Shown: positions 1 through 8,180, counted from the first letter of the stretch. The stretch: DNA of 64,000 nucleotides from Croceibacterium_B sp963783195 (GCA_963783195.1 CAWAMV010000004.1:1364001-1428000); one strand, 5' to 3'. Notes: a model not told the origin generated them from the letters alone. Numbers and translations are program-made.

Positions 1-881
1 TCGGTCGCGCTGCCGAGGTGGGGGAGGAGGACGACGTTCTCCAGACTGAGCAATTCCTCGGGAACGCGAGGCTCGGCGGGATAAACGTCGAGCCCCGCGC
101 CGCGAACATGGCCGGTGCGCAGGGCCGCGGCCAGCGCCGCGTGGTCGACGATTCCGCCGCGCGCGGTGTTGATCAGGTAGCTGCCCGGCCGCATCGCCGC
201 GATCGCCCCGGCGTCTATCAGGTTTGCCGTCTCGGCCCCGCCCGGCACGTGGAGCGAGATGAACTGGCTCGTCGCCAGCAGGTCGTGCAGGTCGGTGAAA
301 TGCGCCGCGTCCAGTTCTTCGGCAATCGCCTGTTCCGCCGGACGGCGGGCGTAGTAGGCGATCTTCATCCCGAACCCATGGTGCGCCCGCCGCGCGGTGG
401 CGACGCCGATGCGGCCGAAGCCGACCAGTCCGAGCCGCTTGCCGTGGAGTGAGGAACCGGTGAGATGGGTCGGCCGCCAGCCCTCCCACTCGCCGGCGCG
501 CAGCTCGCGCTCGCCCTCGCCGGCACGGCGCGCGGCCATCAGCAGCAAGGTCATGGCGATGTCGGCTGTCGCGTCGGTCAGGACGCCGGGAGTGTTGGTG
601 ACCGCAACGCCCGCTGCCGTTGCTGCCGCAAGATCGATATGGTCGAAACCGACCCCGTAGTTGGCAAGCAGCTTCACCCGATTGCCGCCGGTGATGACGC
701 CGGAGTCGATCCTGTCCGAAACCGTCGGGCAGACGACGTCGAAATCCATCATCGCCTGCGCCAGCTCTGCCTGCGAAAGCGGCTTGTCGCTTTCGTTGAG
801 GACAGTGTCGAAGCGCTCCTGCATCGCCCGTTCCACAGGTGCCGGCCAGCGCCGGGTGACGAGGATCCGCGGGGAGCCCAT
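1..881 (-). CDS. D-isomer-specific 2-hydroxyacid dehydrogenase (glyoxylate/hydroxypyruvate reductase-like), 3' end off window
   Basis: NAD(P)H-dependent reductase of 2-keto acids, cytosolic. About 293 codons are visible from an ATG at 881; the last part runs off the left edge, so the stop is not seen. The reading shows the Rossmann nucleotide-binding core around GLVGFGRIG and the catalytic-domain signatures NTARGGIVD (catalytic Arg) and PHLGSAT (catalytic His) expected for the family. It starts 1 bp past the end of the upstream GST gene on the same strand, so the two are probably co-transcribed. Family assignment is firm. The exact substrate (glyoxylate, hydroxypyruvate or another 2-keto acid) cannot be decided from sequence alone. 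Confidence 0.88.
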   Translation of the reverse strand, partial: MGSPRILVTRRWPAPVERAMQERFDTVLNESDKPLSQAELAQAMMDFDVVCPTVSDRIDSGVITGGNRVKLLANYGVGFDHIDLAAATAAGVAVTNTPGVLTDATADIAMTLLLMAARRAGEGERELRAGEWEGWRPTHLTGSSLHGKRLGLVGFGRIGVATARRAHHGFGMKIAYYARRPAEQAIAEELDAAHFTDLHDLLATSQFISLHVPGGAETANLIDAGAIAAMRPGSYLINTARGGIVDHAALAAALRTGHVRGAGLDVYPAEPRVPEELLSLENVVLLPHLGSAT

Positions 882-882
882 G

Positions 883-1719
883 TCAGTCTTTCCTGGTGAT
901 CTTCTGCGTTTCGCCCTGGGTACTGGCCGGGCCGGTGTTGCGCTTGAAGATTCCGCCGCCTGTCGGGTCGGGCTTGAGGAACAGTGGCGGATCGCCTTCG
1001 CGCTGCTCAAGGCCGTAAAGCTCCTGCAGACCGGGATGGTTGCCGAGCCCGCCGTAAAGAGCGCGGCAACGCTCGATCCAACCTTTCAGGGGGTCGTCGT
1101 TGGACAGAGCCGGGATGCGGCAGACGGAGGCAGTGAAGAGGATGCCGCCGAGGATCCGGTAGTCGGCGTAATTGGGCGAGCTGCCGCCGAGCCACTCGTG
1201 CTCTCGCAGCGCCATGCGCAGCGGCTCGAGTGCGGCGGAGATGGCCGGGAGGCGATCCTCGCGCCCCGACTGCATGTCCTCCAGTTTCTTGCCGAGCATG
1301 ATTTCGCGACTGGTGGTCACGTACTCGTGATCCTGCGGCAGCGAGAGGTCGCGATAGTCGGCGCAGTAGCACCGCATCCAGGGACCGACCGCCACGCCCC
1401 AGAACCACGCGTCCAGCGCCTTGGTCAACGCGGCGACGCTCTCGTGCGGGATCAGCATGGGGCGATCGGGATAGGTCTCGTCGAGATATTCGACGATGCC
1501 CCAGCTATCGAGCACCCACTTGCCGTCATCGACGATGGCCGGAACGCGCTCGGTCTTGCCGCCGGTTCGTTCCAGGATGCCGGTGAAGCCGCCAGGAACG
1601 ATGTCGAGGTCGAATCCCTTGTGGGCGACTGCAAACTTGGTTGCCCAGACGAAGGGGCTGATCGTGCAGCCGCTGGCGAGCTGCAGGTCGTAGAGGGTGA
1701 TCGTGTTGTCCTTGGCCAT
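883..1719 (-). CDS. Glutathione S-transferase family protein, LigE-like (beta-etherase type)
   Basis: 278 aa, ATG at 1719. The N-terminal thioredoxin-fold domain (about residues 8-90) contains CTISPFVWATK, where the family carries its active-site Ser, and DSWGIVEYLDE, which holds the glutathione-binding segment. An all-helical C-terminal domain follows. From memory the sequence is close to the Sphingobium LigE beta-etherase along most of its length: ITLYDLQL, DIVPGGFTGILERTGG, ERVP.IVDDG, AVGPW.RCY, DLSLPQD and GREDRLP are shared. LigE cleaves the beta-aryl ether of oxidised lignin dimers with glutathione. No ligD/F/G neighbours are seen; the gene sits with a 2-hydroxyacid dehydrogenase, so the true substrate may differ. 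Fold is certain, lignin role is inference. Confidence 0.85.
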   Translation of the reverse strand: MAKDNTITLYDLQLASGCTISPFVWATKFAVAHKGFDLDIVPGGFTGILERTGGKTERVPAIVDDGKWVLDSWGIVEYLDETYPDRPMLIPHESVAALTKALDAWFWGVAVGPWMRCYCADYRDLSLPQDHEYVTTSREIMLGKKLEDMQSGREDRLPAISAALEPLRMALREHEWLGGSSPNYADYRILGGILFTASVCRIPALSNDDPLKGWIERCRALYGGLGNHPGLQELYGLEQREGDPPLFLKPDPTGGGIFKRNTGPASTQGETQKITRKD

Positions 1720-1791
1720 TGCGTCCTGTCCCGATATTGACTTTGTCCGGACGGTATGGCGGCAGGCCCAAAAAGGGAAGGGCTATTGCCT

Positions 1792-2721
1792 TTATTTGCC
1801 TTGGGCGAGCTTGGCTTCCTCCAGCTTGACCAACCGCCACAGCGTTTCCAGCAGCGGCACTCCGACCCCCTTCGCCTGCGCGGCCTGGACGATCGCGCCG
1901 TTGATCCCGTCGACCTCGGTGCGGCGACCCGCCTTCACGTCCTGGAGCATCGAGGCTTCGTGGGTTGCGTGATCGGTGATGGAGACGTGGGTGAGATCGT
2001 GAATCGCCTGCCTGTCGACCATTACGCCATTTGCGTGTGCCGCGGCGACACCCTCGTCGACCGCCTGGCCGATCATCGCCCGGCTTTCCTCGTGTGCGCC
2101 GAGGAACCCGGGGGTGCGCAGGGTCAGGGCGCACAGCGGGTTCATCGTGGCGTTGAAAATCGCCTTGGACCAGACTGCTTCGTGGATCGCCGGGTCGGCT
2201 GTGGCCGGCAGCTCGCCTCGAGTGAGCAGGGCGGCAACCTTTTCGGCAAATGCCCGGTCGCCGTCCGTAAAAGCCGGGTAAAGCTTCGTGCCGCCCTCTC
2301 CATGGCTGCGGACCCTGCCGGGGCCGACGAGATCGGACGGCAGCGAACTGACGCCCACAAGCACGCGATCCTCGGGCACGTGGGCGGCCAGGCGCTCGTC
2401 GTTACCGAGGCCGTTCTGCAGGCTCAGGAGCCGCGTCTCCGGGCCGATCGCGTGGGCTATGCCTGCCAGGGCGGCATCGGTCACGAAAGTCTTGGTGAAA
2501 ACCAGAACGAGGTCCAGCGGGCCTCGCAGCTCCTCGGGCCGGCAGGCGGGGATCGGCAGGATCTCGGTGCCCTGGCGGCGCTCCAGCTCGAGTCCGCGGT
2601 CCTGCAGCGCCGCGAGATGTTGGGGGTTGGTGTCGACCAGTGTAACCTGCGCCCCGCCGCGATGCAGCGCAGCGCCGTAGAGGCAGCCCATCGCACCGGC
2701 GCCCAGCACCGCGATCTTCAT
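1792..2721 (-). CDS. panE: 2-dehydropantoate 2-reductase family protein
   Basis: 309 aa. NADPH-dependent reductase expected to convert ketopantoate to pantoate in pantothenate/CoA synthesis. The N-terminus MKIAVLGAGAMGCLYG is the canonical Gly-rich Rossmann loop of the ApbA/PanE family. Further features are the central LVFTKTF segment, SLQNGLGN around residue 100, and a C-terminal helical domain with the conserved Lys in AVWSKAIFNA (about residue 190). The ATG overlaps the stop of the upstream NUDIX gene by 4 bp (ATGA), indicating one transcript. ApbA/PanE paralogues often act on other 2-keto acids, so the symbol is given with reserve. Confidence 0.82.
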   Translation of the reverse strand: MKIAVLGAGAMGCLYGAALHRGGAQVTLVDTNPQHLAALQDRGLELERRQGTEILPIPACRPEELRGPLDLVLVFTKTFVTDAALAGIAHAIGPETRLLSLQNGLGNDERLAAHVPEDRVLVGVSSLPSDLVGPGRVRSHGEGGTKLYPAFTDGDRAFAEKVAALLTRGELPATADPAIHEAVWSKAIFNATMNPLCALTLRTPGFLGAHEESRAMIGQAVDEGVAAAHANGVMVDRQAIHDLTHVSITDHATHEASMLQDVKAGRRTEVDGINGAIVQAAQAKGVGVPLLETLWRLVKLEEAKLAQGK

Positions 2722-3272
2722 GCCTCGTTCTCCTGCAGCATCCCCGCGCCAAGCAACAGAAGCAGCCGCACGTCGATCGCCAGGCCGTCTTCGCGAAAGT
2801 CGGCGATCGCCTCGTCGATCCGGCTCAGTGGGAGGCGATGGACGGTAATGTCTTCGCTCTCGGTACCGCCGCCGTTACCCACCCGGGTAAGACCGCTGGC
2901 GCGCAGGAGATGGAAGCACTCGCTGGCCATCCCGGGCGAGCTGTAGAATGTCCCAAGATCATCCCAGCGCGCAGCCGCATAGCCGGTTTCTTCTTCCAGC
3001 TCGCGTTCGGCGGCGCTGAAGACGTCCTCTCCCTCGTCGCCCTCCTCGTCTCCGATCAGCCCGGCCGGGAGTTCGAGACAACGGCGACCGAGGGCCACTC
3101 GGAACTGGTCGACGAGGATGACCTCGCCGGCGTCGATGGCGAGGATCACCGCCGCCTGCATTCCGCCGGCGCGGGAGACGTATTCCCAAGTCCCCCGGCG
3201 CTTGGCGCAAATGTACTTGCCTGCCCACTCGACGTGTTCAGGCTCTTTCATGACTTGGCTGCGGTCGCTCAT
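2718..3272 (-). CDS. NUDIX hydrolase (ADP-ribose pyrophosphatase-like)
   Basis: 184 aa, ATG at 3272. Hydrolyses a nucleoside diphosphate linked to another moiety; the layout resembles ADP-ribose pyrophosphatases. The NUDIX helix is clear: ELPAGLIGDE, then an acidic stretch of a few extra residues, then the catalytic RELEEETGY (about residues 70-105). The Gly at the start of the classical box is displaced by that acidic insertion, while the E-x7-REUxEExGU part is intact. SSPGMASECFHLLRA downstream fits the ADPRase subgroup. It lies 10 bp after the TPM gene and overlaps the ketopantoate reductase gene by 4 bp. Substrate is not fixed by sequence. Confidence 0.85.
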   Translation of the reverse strand: MSDRSQVMKEPEHVEWAGKYICAKRRGTWEYVSRAGGMQAAVILAIDAGEVILVDQFRVALGRRCLELPAGLIGDEEGDEGEDVFSAAERELEEETGYAAARWDDLGTFYSSPGMASECFHLLRASGLTRVGNGGGTESEDITVHRLPLSRIDEAIADFREDGLAIDVRLLLLLGAGMLQENEA

Positions 3273-3282
3273 GCGACTGCGC

Positions 3283-3960
3283 TTAGAGTTCGATCAGCCG
3301 GTCTGGCAACTCGTTCACGTCATCTTCGAGGCGCGGGAGGTGCCCGGCGAGCACCGCGCCGACCTTTTCGACCGCCGCAGCCATGCCTTCGGCCAGCCGC
3401 CCGTCCTTGATGTGCACCAGCATCGCCGCCATCGCCTCGCCCCACACCGCCGGATCGACCTCGGAGGAAATCGCCTCGTCGGCGACGATCTCGGCGCGGT
3501 GTTCCTCCATCGAGAGATAGATCAGGATTCCGGTCCGTCCATGCGTGCGGCGCTCGGCCGCGGCCTTGAAGATCGCCACTGCGTGGTGGCGAACGCGGGC
3601 CGACTTGACGGGGCCGGGAACGAGGAAATACTTCAACGGCCGCCAAAGCTGGATCAGCCACATGCCGGCGAACTTGAGGATGCCGACTGCCAGCGCCAGT
3701 CCGAAGACGCCGCGAGGGGTCCACTCGGCATTCCAATTGCCGGTCACCTCGTCGACCAGTCCGAGGTAGAAGGCGGGAAACAGCGTGAGAAACGCGATCG
3801 CCGTGAAGGCTGCGATCGCCGCCCAAACGAGCGCGACGTCGGTATAGCCGTCGCTGCGGTCGGTGATGACGGTCACGATCTCGCCCGCGGTTTCCGCCTC
3901 GGCGGCCGCGACGGCGCCGCTGACGACCTTGTGATCCGCTTCGGACAGGTAACCCGCCAT
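3283..3960 (-). CDS. TPM domain membrane protein
   Basis: 225 aa from ATG at 3960. A GTG one codon upstream is also open, but the ATG gives the usual TGATG overlap with the preceding TPM gene. The N-terminus carries AETAGEIVTVITDRSDGY, typical of the TPM (TLP18.3/Psb32/MOLO-1) fold. Two hydrophobic segments follow at about residues 40-65 and 85-105. The C-terminal half has RTGILIYLSMEEHRAEIVAD, the second TPM signature. It is the third gene of a lemA-TPM-TPM cluster, a recurrent bacterial arrangement whose role is poorly understood; envelope maintenance is a guess. Confidence 0.85.
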   Translation of the reverse strand: MAGYLSEADHKVVSGAVAAAEAETAGEIVTVITDRSDGYTDVALVWAAIAAFTAIAFLTLFPAFYLGLVDEVTGNWNAEWTPRGVFGLALAVGILKFAGMWLIQLWRPLKYFLVPGPVKSARVRHHAVAIFKAAAERRTHGRTGILIYLSMEEHRAEIVADEAISSEVDPAVWGEAMAAMLVHIKDGRLAEGMAAAVEKVGAVLAGHLPRLEDDVNELPDRLIEL

Positions 3961-4819
3961 CACCAGCCCCCGCTCGCGCCGCCGCCGCTGAAGCCGCCGC
4001 CGCCGCCGCCGAAGCCGCCGAAACCACCTCCACCGCCGCCGCCGCCGCCGCCAATCCTCCGAAGCCGCCGCCGTGGTGGCGCGATCCGCCGCTGTTCATT
4101 GCGGCGTTTATCGCGCTCCACAGGACCACGTTGCCGATCGCACCGGCCGCTCCGCCACCGCGGTATCGGCGGCCGCCGCCGCGCCGACCCATGATGAAGA
4201 TGAAGAAGACGATCAGGACGACCCAGAAGATCATTCCGGCCACCGCCGGCTCCTCGGCCTTGCTGGTCTGCGCCGCACGGACCTTCTCCGCTTCCTCGAC
4301 TGCCAGCGCCTGCGCCGGGTCCATGTCGAGCTGCTCGATGATCGCATCGACGCCAGCGACGATGCCGCCCGACATGTCGCCCGTCTTGAAGCGCGGGGTG
4401 ATCACGTCGCGGATGATGCGACCCGACATGATGTCGGTCATCCGCACGTCGAGCCCGCGCGCGGTGGCGATGCGCATGCGCCGCTCGTTTGGTGCGACGA
4501 GGAACAGCAGACCGTTCTGGCTCTCGGCGCCGCCGATGTCCCAAGTCTCGGCCAGGTCCTGTGCGTATTCTTCGATCTCGCGCCCATCGAGCGAGGGCAC
4601 CGTCGCGACGATGACCGCCCGCCCGGTGCTCTCGTTGTAAGTCCGCAGCCGCGCGTCGAGTGCGCTTTCGTCGGCCGGTCCGATGATGTTTGCGCCGTCG
4701 TACACCGGCCCGTCGGGGCGCGGGGGCAAGGCTGCCGAGGCGACAGTCGACATCGTGGCAACGAGCGCCACGATGCCCAACCAGATGAAACGCAGCACAG
4801 GCTGCTTGACCTGCGCCAT
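3960..4819 (-). CDS. TPM domain protein (YgcG family) with a frameshift in its Gly-rich tail
   Basis: Exported membrane-anchored TPM-fold protein. It has an N-terminal signal peptide (residues 1-29, ending near ASAA), then a TPM domain with DGANIIGPADE, RAVIVATVPSLDG and NGLLFLVAPNERRMRIATARGLD. A transmembrane helix follows at about 197-217 (MIFWVVLIVFFIFIMG), then a Gly-rich tail. As read, the frame slips at about 4052 into an Ala-rich run that stays open to 3320, across the next gene. Restoring one base there (a TTC codon read as TT) gives a normal GGFGG..FSGGGASGGW end with TGA at 3960, overlapping the next start. The repaired protein is 286 aa. A sequencing slip in the GGC/GCC repeat is most likely. 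It lies 2 bp after lemA. Confidence 0.82.
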
Positions 4820-4821
4820 CC

Positions 4822-5496
4822 TCAGTTGGCGGCGGTTGCCGGCTGGTCCTCGGCGCCGGCGTTGTCGTTCGCCGCCGGGGCGGGGGCGGGCGCGGCGCCG
4901 ATGTTGTCGAGGTTGACCTCCGGCGCGGTCTGCGCCGCCTGGCTCGCCTCGAACGGCACCATCGGCTTGGCGCCGTGGACGATCTTGGCGCCGATGATGT
5001 CGGGGAAGGTGCGGATCGTGGTGTTATACTGCTGCACGGCCTCGTTGTAGCGAGTGCGCGCCGTATCGATCCGGTTTTCCGAACCTTCAAGCGCGGTCAT
5101 CAGGTCGGCGAACCGGGCCTGGCTCTGCAGTTGCGGATAGTTCTCGACCACCGTGCGCAGCTGCCCCAGCGCCTGGGTGAGCTGGTTCTGCGCCTCCTGA
5201 AACTTGCGGAATTCCTCCGGGTTCGAAAGGTCGTCTGTGGTGATGTTGATCGAGGTCGCGCGGGCGCGCGCTTCGGTCACGTTGGTCAGAATGGTCGTCT
5301 CCGAGGCGGCGGCGCCGCGCACGGCCGCGACGAGGTTGGGAATCAGGTCCGCCCGCCGCTGGTAGGCGCTCTGCACGTCGGCCCACTTGGCCTTGGCATT
5401 TTCCTCGGCCGTTGGGACCGAGTTGATGCCGCAAGCCGACAGGGCAAGGGCGCCCAGCGCGACCAGCGCCATGCGGGTGAAGGTGGAAACGCTCAT
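4822..5496 (-). CDS. lemA: LemA family lipoprotein
   Basis: 224 aa from ATG at 5496. That start has a strong GGAGGAG Shine-Dalgarno about 9 bp upstream, so I prefer it to an in-frame start 45 bp earlier that lacks one. Residues 1-21 form a lipoprotein signal ending in the lipobox LSAC. The LemA helical domain follows: AKWADVQSAYQRRADLIPNLV, then FQEAQNQLTQALGQL and RYNEAVQQYNTTIRTFP. The last 40 residues are Ala/Pro-rich and variable. It leads a lemA-TPM-TPM operon of unknown biochemical function and is transcribed away from mscL; a likely promoter lies at 5530-5557. Confidence 0.92.
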   Translation of the reverse strand: MSVSTFTRMALVALGALALSACGINSVPTAEENAKAKWADVQSAYQRRADLIPNLVAAVRGAAASETTILTNVTEARARATSINITTDDLSNPEEFRKFQEAQNQLTQALGQLRTVVENYPQLQSQARFADLMTALEGSENRIDTARTRYNEAVQQYNTTIRTFPDIIGAKIVHGAKPMVPFEASQAAQTAPEVNLDNIGAAPAPAPAANDNAGAEDQPATAAN

Positions 5497-5529
5497 TCGC
5501 CGAACTCCTCCTCGAGCTAGTGTATTGCG

Positions 5530-5557
5530 TAGATAGCACACGCCGGGCCGGGTTCAA
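5530..5557 (-). promoter_or_regulatory. Probable lemA promoter overlapped by a dyad
   Basis: Read on the minus strand, TTGAAC (5557-5552) and TATCTA (5535-5530) are spaced 16 bp apart, a fair sigma70-type match about 35 bp upstream of the lemA start. The -10 element lies inside an imperfect dyad, GTGT-N14-ACAC, at 5520-5541. Such an arrangement suits a repressor site, but no regulator gene is adjacent. Confidence 0.45.
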
Positions 5558-5630
5558 GGACATCCGGCTTGAGGAAAGCGCGATCGGCTGTCAGGAAACG
5601 CGAACGGGCCGCGCACAGGGAGGACACGAC

Positions 5631-6107
5631 ATGGGCTTTTTCGCTGAGTTCAAGAAGTTCATCGCACGCGGCAACGTGCTCGACCTGGCGGTCGGCGTTG
5701 TCATCGGCGCCGCGTTCGGCAAGATCACCACTTCGCTTACCGAAAGCATCCTGATGCCGCTGATCGGCTGGATCTTCGGCGATGTCGATTTCTCTCGCTA
5801 TTTCGTGCGGCTGGGCGAAGTGCCGGCGGACTTCCAGGGCGACCCGACCAGCTATGCGGACCTTAAGGAAGCGGGCGTGGCGATGATCGGTTACGGCGAT
5901 TTTCTCACGCAAATTCTCAACTTCGTCATCATCGCCTTCGCCCTGTTTCTGATCGTGCGCAGCGCCAACAAGGTGATCGAGGAGGTCGAGCAGGAGAAGG
6001 CCGCGGTGGAAGAAAGCGCCGCGACGCCGGAAGTGCCGACCGATCCGCAGCTCGACGTGCTCAAGCAGATCCTTTCGCAGCTGAAGGGCGAAAAGACAGG
6101 CGACTAG
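5631..6107 (+). CDS. mscL: Large-conductance mechanosensitive channel
   Basis: 158 aa. Homopentameric inner-membrane channel that opens under hypo-osmotic stress. Start at ATG 5631, preceded by AGGGAGGA; a longer in-frame reading from 5520 lacks a ribosome site. The N-terminal amphipathic FFAEFKKFIARGN, TM1 with DLAVGVVIGAAFGKI (about residues 16-45), a periplasmic loop, TM2 at about 88-110 (FLTQILNFVIIAFALFLIV), and a charged C-terminal coiled bundle ending DVLKQILSQLK all match the family, as does the length. It is divergent from lemA across a 134-bp region. Confidence 0.95.
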   Translation: MGFFAEFKKFIARGNVLDLAVGVVIGAAFGKITTSLTESILMPLIGWIFGDVDFSRYFVRLGEVPADFQGDPTSYADLKEAGVAMIGYGDFLTQILNFVIIAFALFLIVRSANKVIEEVEQEKAAVEESAATPEVPTDPQLDVLKQILSQLKGEKTGD

Positions 6108-6118
6108 CCCGTGCTCAC

Positions 6119-6146
6119 TTCACATTAATCGTACAGCGCCTATATG
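6119..6146 (+). promoter_or_regulatory. Probable tmRNA promoter
   Basis: TTCACA (6119-6124) and TATATG (6141-6146) are separated by 16 bp, a good sigma70-type pair. It would start transcription near 6153, just before the acceptor half of the tmRNA. It lies 12 bp after the mscL stop. Confidence 0.6.
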
Positions 6147-6152
6147 GGTCGG

Positions 6153-6480
6153 TGCCGGTTTCGGCCGGCTATGGCGATAAATTGCGGTGTGCAATAGGCA
6201 CAGCGGACCCGGGGGCAGTACCCGGCGGCTCCACCATAAAGCTCCGCGAAGGCGGGGTTTCCTGACGGGGCCGAACCAGGATCGACGTGTGTTGAAAGGC
6301 ATCGTTTTCGTCCGGGCTGAGTAACCCGTTAAAGGCTCAAAACTCACAAGTGCCAACGATAACGAAGCACTTGCTCTCGCTGCGTAATTCTAGGGCCTAG
6401 CGGCCTGACCTTACAAAGCTAAGAGCACGGTTCGGACCGAACCGGGTAACAGAATCGGAGACCGGGGGCCCGGGGGAGCC
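6153..6480 (+). ncRNA. ssrA: Transfer-messenger RNA, circularly permuted two-piece alphaproteobacterial form
   Basis: Ribosome-rescue RNA. The acceptor piece comes first and ends with CGGCTCCACCA at 6226-6236, after a T-arm-like GGGGGCAGTACCCGG. A roughly 30-nt spacer (6237-6266) follows, then the coding piece begins GGGGCCGAACCAGGATCGAC at 6267. GGGGCCG (6267-6273) pairs with CGGCTCC (6226-6232, one G-U) to rebuild the 7-bp acceptor stem. This is diagnostic of the permuted gene, in which processing removes the spacer. The tag reading frame is 6352-6387, encoding ANDNEALALAA then TAA. The 5' end is inferred from the promoter and the 3' end (about 6480) from the last structured GC-rich segment; both are approximate. 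It fills most of the otherwise gene-free 6108-6517 stretch. Confidence 0.93.
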
Positions 6481-6517
6481 TAGCAACAGAATCCCCCACC
6501 TCTCGCATGATCGGTAG

Positions 6518-6799
6518 TCAGGCTGCGCGACGCTCGTCCGGGCAGTCGTTGGCGGCATTTGTCGCCGGTATCACATCCTGATTCGCCGCCTTTTCGTAGC
6601 GCAGACAGTCGAGGATCTTTGCCCCGGCCATGAACACCGCACCGGTGCAGGCGAGGAACAGCAGCTTGCCGCCGGTGCCTGGATAAAGATCCATGTAGTG
6701 TGCTCCGCGACTCGTAGCGCCGAGCGCCAGCGCGTAGATGATCAGGAACGCTTCCCACCGGGTCTTGATGACGAAGAGGCGAGTGATCCGGCGCAGCAT
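6518..6799 (-). CDS. Small conserved membrane protein of unknown function
   Basis: 93 aa. I recognise it only as a type of small protein common in sphingomonads; no function is assigned. The N-terminus MLRRITRLFVIKTRWEA is basic. One hydrophobic stretch at about residues 18-30 (FLIIYALALGATSRG) and a second at about 46-62 (LLFLACTGAVFMAGAKI) suggest two membrane helices, followed by a polar tail. It stands alone between the tmRNA and astB, transcribed away from the latter's 3' end by 116 bp. The start ATG at 6799 is the only plausible one. Confidence 0.7.
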   Translation of the reverse strand: MLRRITRLFVIKTRWEAFLIIYALALGATSRGAHYMDLYPGTGGKLLFLACTGAVFMAGAKILDCLRYEKAANQDVIPATNAANDCPDERRAA

Positions 6800-6915
6800 G
6801 GGGTCCCTTTTGATTTCTTAACGCAGTCCCGAGCAAGCGGCATGCCAGCCCCGGATTTGCGCTATCTACAAGGGTTAAGCGCACCACGTCTGTAAAGGCT
6901 CCCGACAGTCCCGAT

Positions 6916-8166
6916 TCAGGCCAGTTCCCGCAGGTTGAGCGAAGCGAGAAACTCGGCCCGCGCCGCGCGCACGGCGGCCGCGAGTGAGTCGCTGCCAAGA
7001 TCCTCCGGATCGATCTGTTCAGGCCATGTTTCGGCTATGACTGCCTCGAGCAGTTCAGCCTTCGGCGGGTCCAGGAGGAAACGCGGATCGACCGTGGCAG
7101 GGTCGGCCACCACGCGCAGCCGGAGGCACGCCGGGCCGCCGCCGTTGGCCATCGACTGACGCACATCCACGGGCAGGACCTGGCGGATCGGACCGTTCCC
7201 TTCGAGCATCCGTTTGCACCAGCCCCAGACCGCGTCGCTTTCGCGGCATTCATCGGGAACCACCAGTGCCATGCCCCCATCCGATGGAAGGGTGAGAAGC
7301 TGCGCGTTGAAAAGGTAGGTTCGGATTGCTTCGGCCAGGCTCACCTCGGCCGACGGAACCTCGACGATCTCCAGTTCGGGCAGCTTCTGCCTGATTGCAT
7401 AATAGACCGCGGCCGGCTCGGCAAAGGCGTGTTCGTGGCAGAACAGGACACGCTCGTTGGCCACGGCGACAACGTCGTTGTGAAACGCGCCCGCCTCGAT
7501 CGCCGCGGGGCTCTGCTCTATGAACAGCACCCGCTCGGGGTCGAGCCCGTGGCGGCGAGCCACGATGCGGCTCGCCTGTTCGTGCTGGCGTGCGGGAAAG
7601 CGCCCGCCACTGCGGCCGTAGACGAATACCTCCAGCCCCGGCTCACCGTGGGCCCGGGTCAGCCGCATGTGATTGGCCGCGCCTTCGTCGCCGAAGGTCG
7701 GCGGGACGGGCCCGTGGACCGCGAAGTGAATCGGATCGGCGAACATCAGGCGCAACTGGGCCAGGGTGTCGGGCCACTCGTGGCTGCGATGCGGCATCGT
7801 GACCAGGTTGGCGACGGTAAGGTGGCAGCGGCCGTCGCTGGTGTCAGGCGCCGGACTGACGGTCGCGGCGTTGGCGGTCCACATCGAACTGGCAGACCAG
7901 GCGCCTGCGAGCAGGCCGGCGTCTACGTTTGCGTTCGCGGCAATATCGTCGAGCCAGCGCACGTCGGGGCGGGCAAGCGGAACGAAAAACCCCTGCGCCA
8001 GCCCGCGCTCCATATTCGCCCGCATCTTCGCCAGGCCCTGTAACGCCGCCGCGCGGGGGTAGGAGACCTCGCCCGCGTGGGCCGCGGCGGCGAGGTTGCC
8101 GAGGCTGAGACCGGCGTAATTGTGGCTCGGGCCAACGATGCCGTCGAAGTTGATTTCAGTGAGCAC
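6916..8166 (-). CDS. astB: N-succinylarginine dihydrolase
   Basis: 416 aa, GTG start at 8166. Second enzyme of the arginine succinyltransferase pathway: hydrolyses N2-succinylarginine to N2-succinylornithine, CO2 and ammonia. The N-terminus EINFDGIVGPSHNYAGLSLGN is the family signature. The guanidino-modifying fold is supported by GAFHNDVVAVANERVLFCHEHAF (catalytic His region) and by NGGGPACLRLRV near the C-terminus with the catalytic Cys. It lies 14 bp downstream of astA on the same strand. Length equals that of characterised AstB proteins (about 440). Confidence 0.95.
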   Translation of the reverse strand: MLTEINFDGIVGPSHNYAGLSLGNLAAAAHAGEVSYPRAAALQGLAKMRANMERGLAQGFFVPLARPDVRWLDDIAANANVDAGLLAGAWSASSMWTANAATVSPAPDTSDGRCHLTVANLVTMPHRSHEWPDTLAQLRLMFADPIHFAVHGPVPPTFGDEGAANHMRLTRAHGEPGLEVFVYGRSGGRFPARQHEQASRIVARRHGLDPERVLFIEQSPAAIEAGAFHNDVVAVANERVLFCHEHAFAEPAAVYYAIRQKLPELEIVEVPSAEVSLAEAIRTYLFNAQLLTLPSDGGMALVVPDECRESDAVWGWCKRMLEGNGPIRQVLPVDVRQSMANGGGPACLRLRVVADPATVDPRFLLDPPKAELLEAVIAETWPEQIDPEDLGSDSLAAAVRAARAEFLASLNLRELA

Positions 8167-8180
8167 TCAATTCCCCGTCC

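Noticed and set aside
3320..3959. Continuation of the TPM protein as an Ala-rich then Arg-rich tail to 3320
   Set aside because: It overlaps a well-conserved second TPM gene; the one-base slip at about 4052 explains it and the repaired frame ends at 3960.
6120..6356. A 78-codon minus-strand frame across the tmRNA
   Set aside because: The stretch is the permuted tmRNA; no ribosome site or conserved protein pattern is seen.
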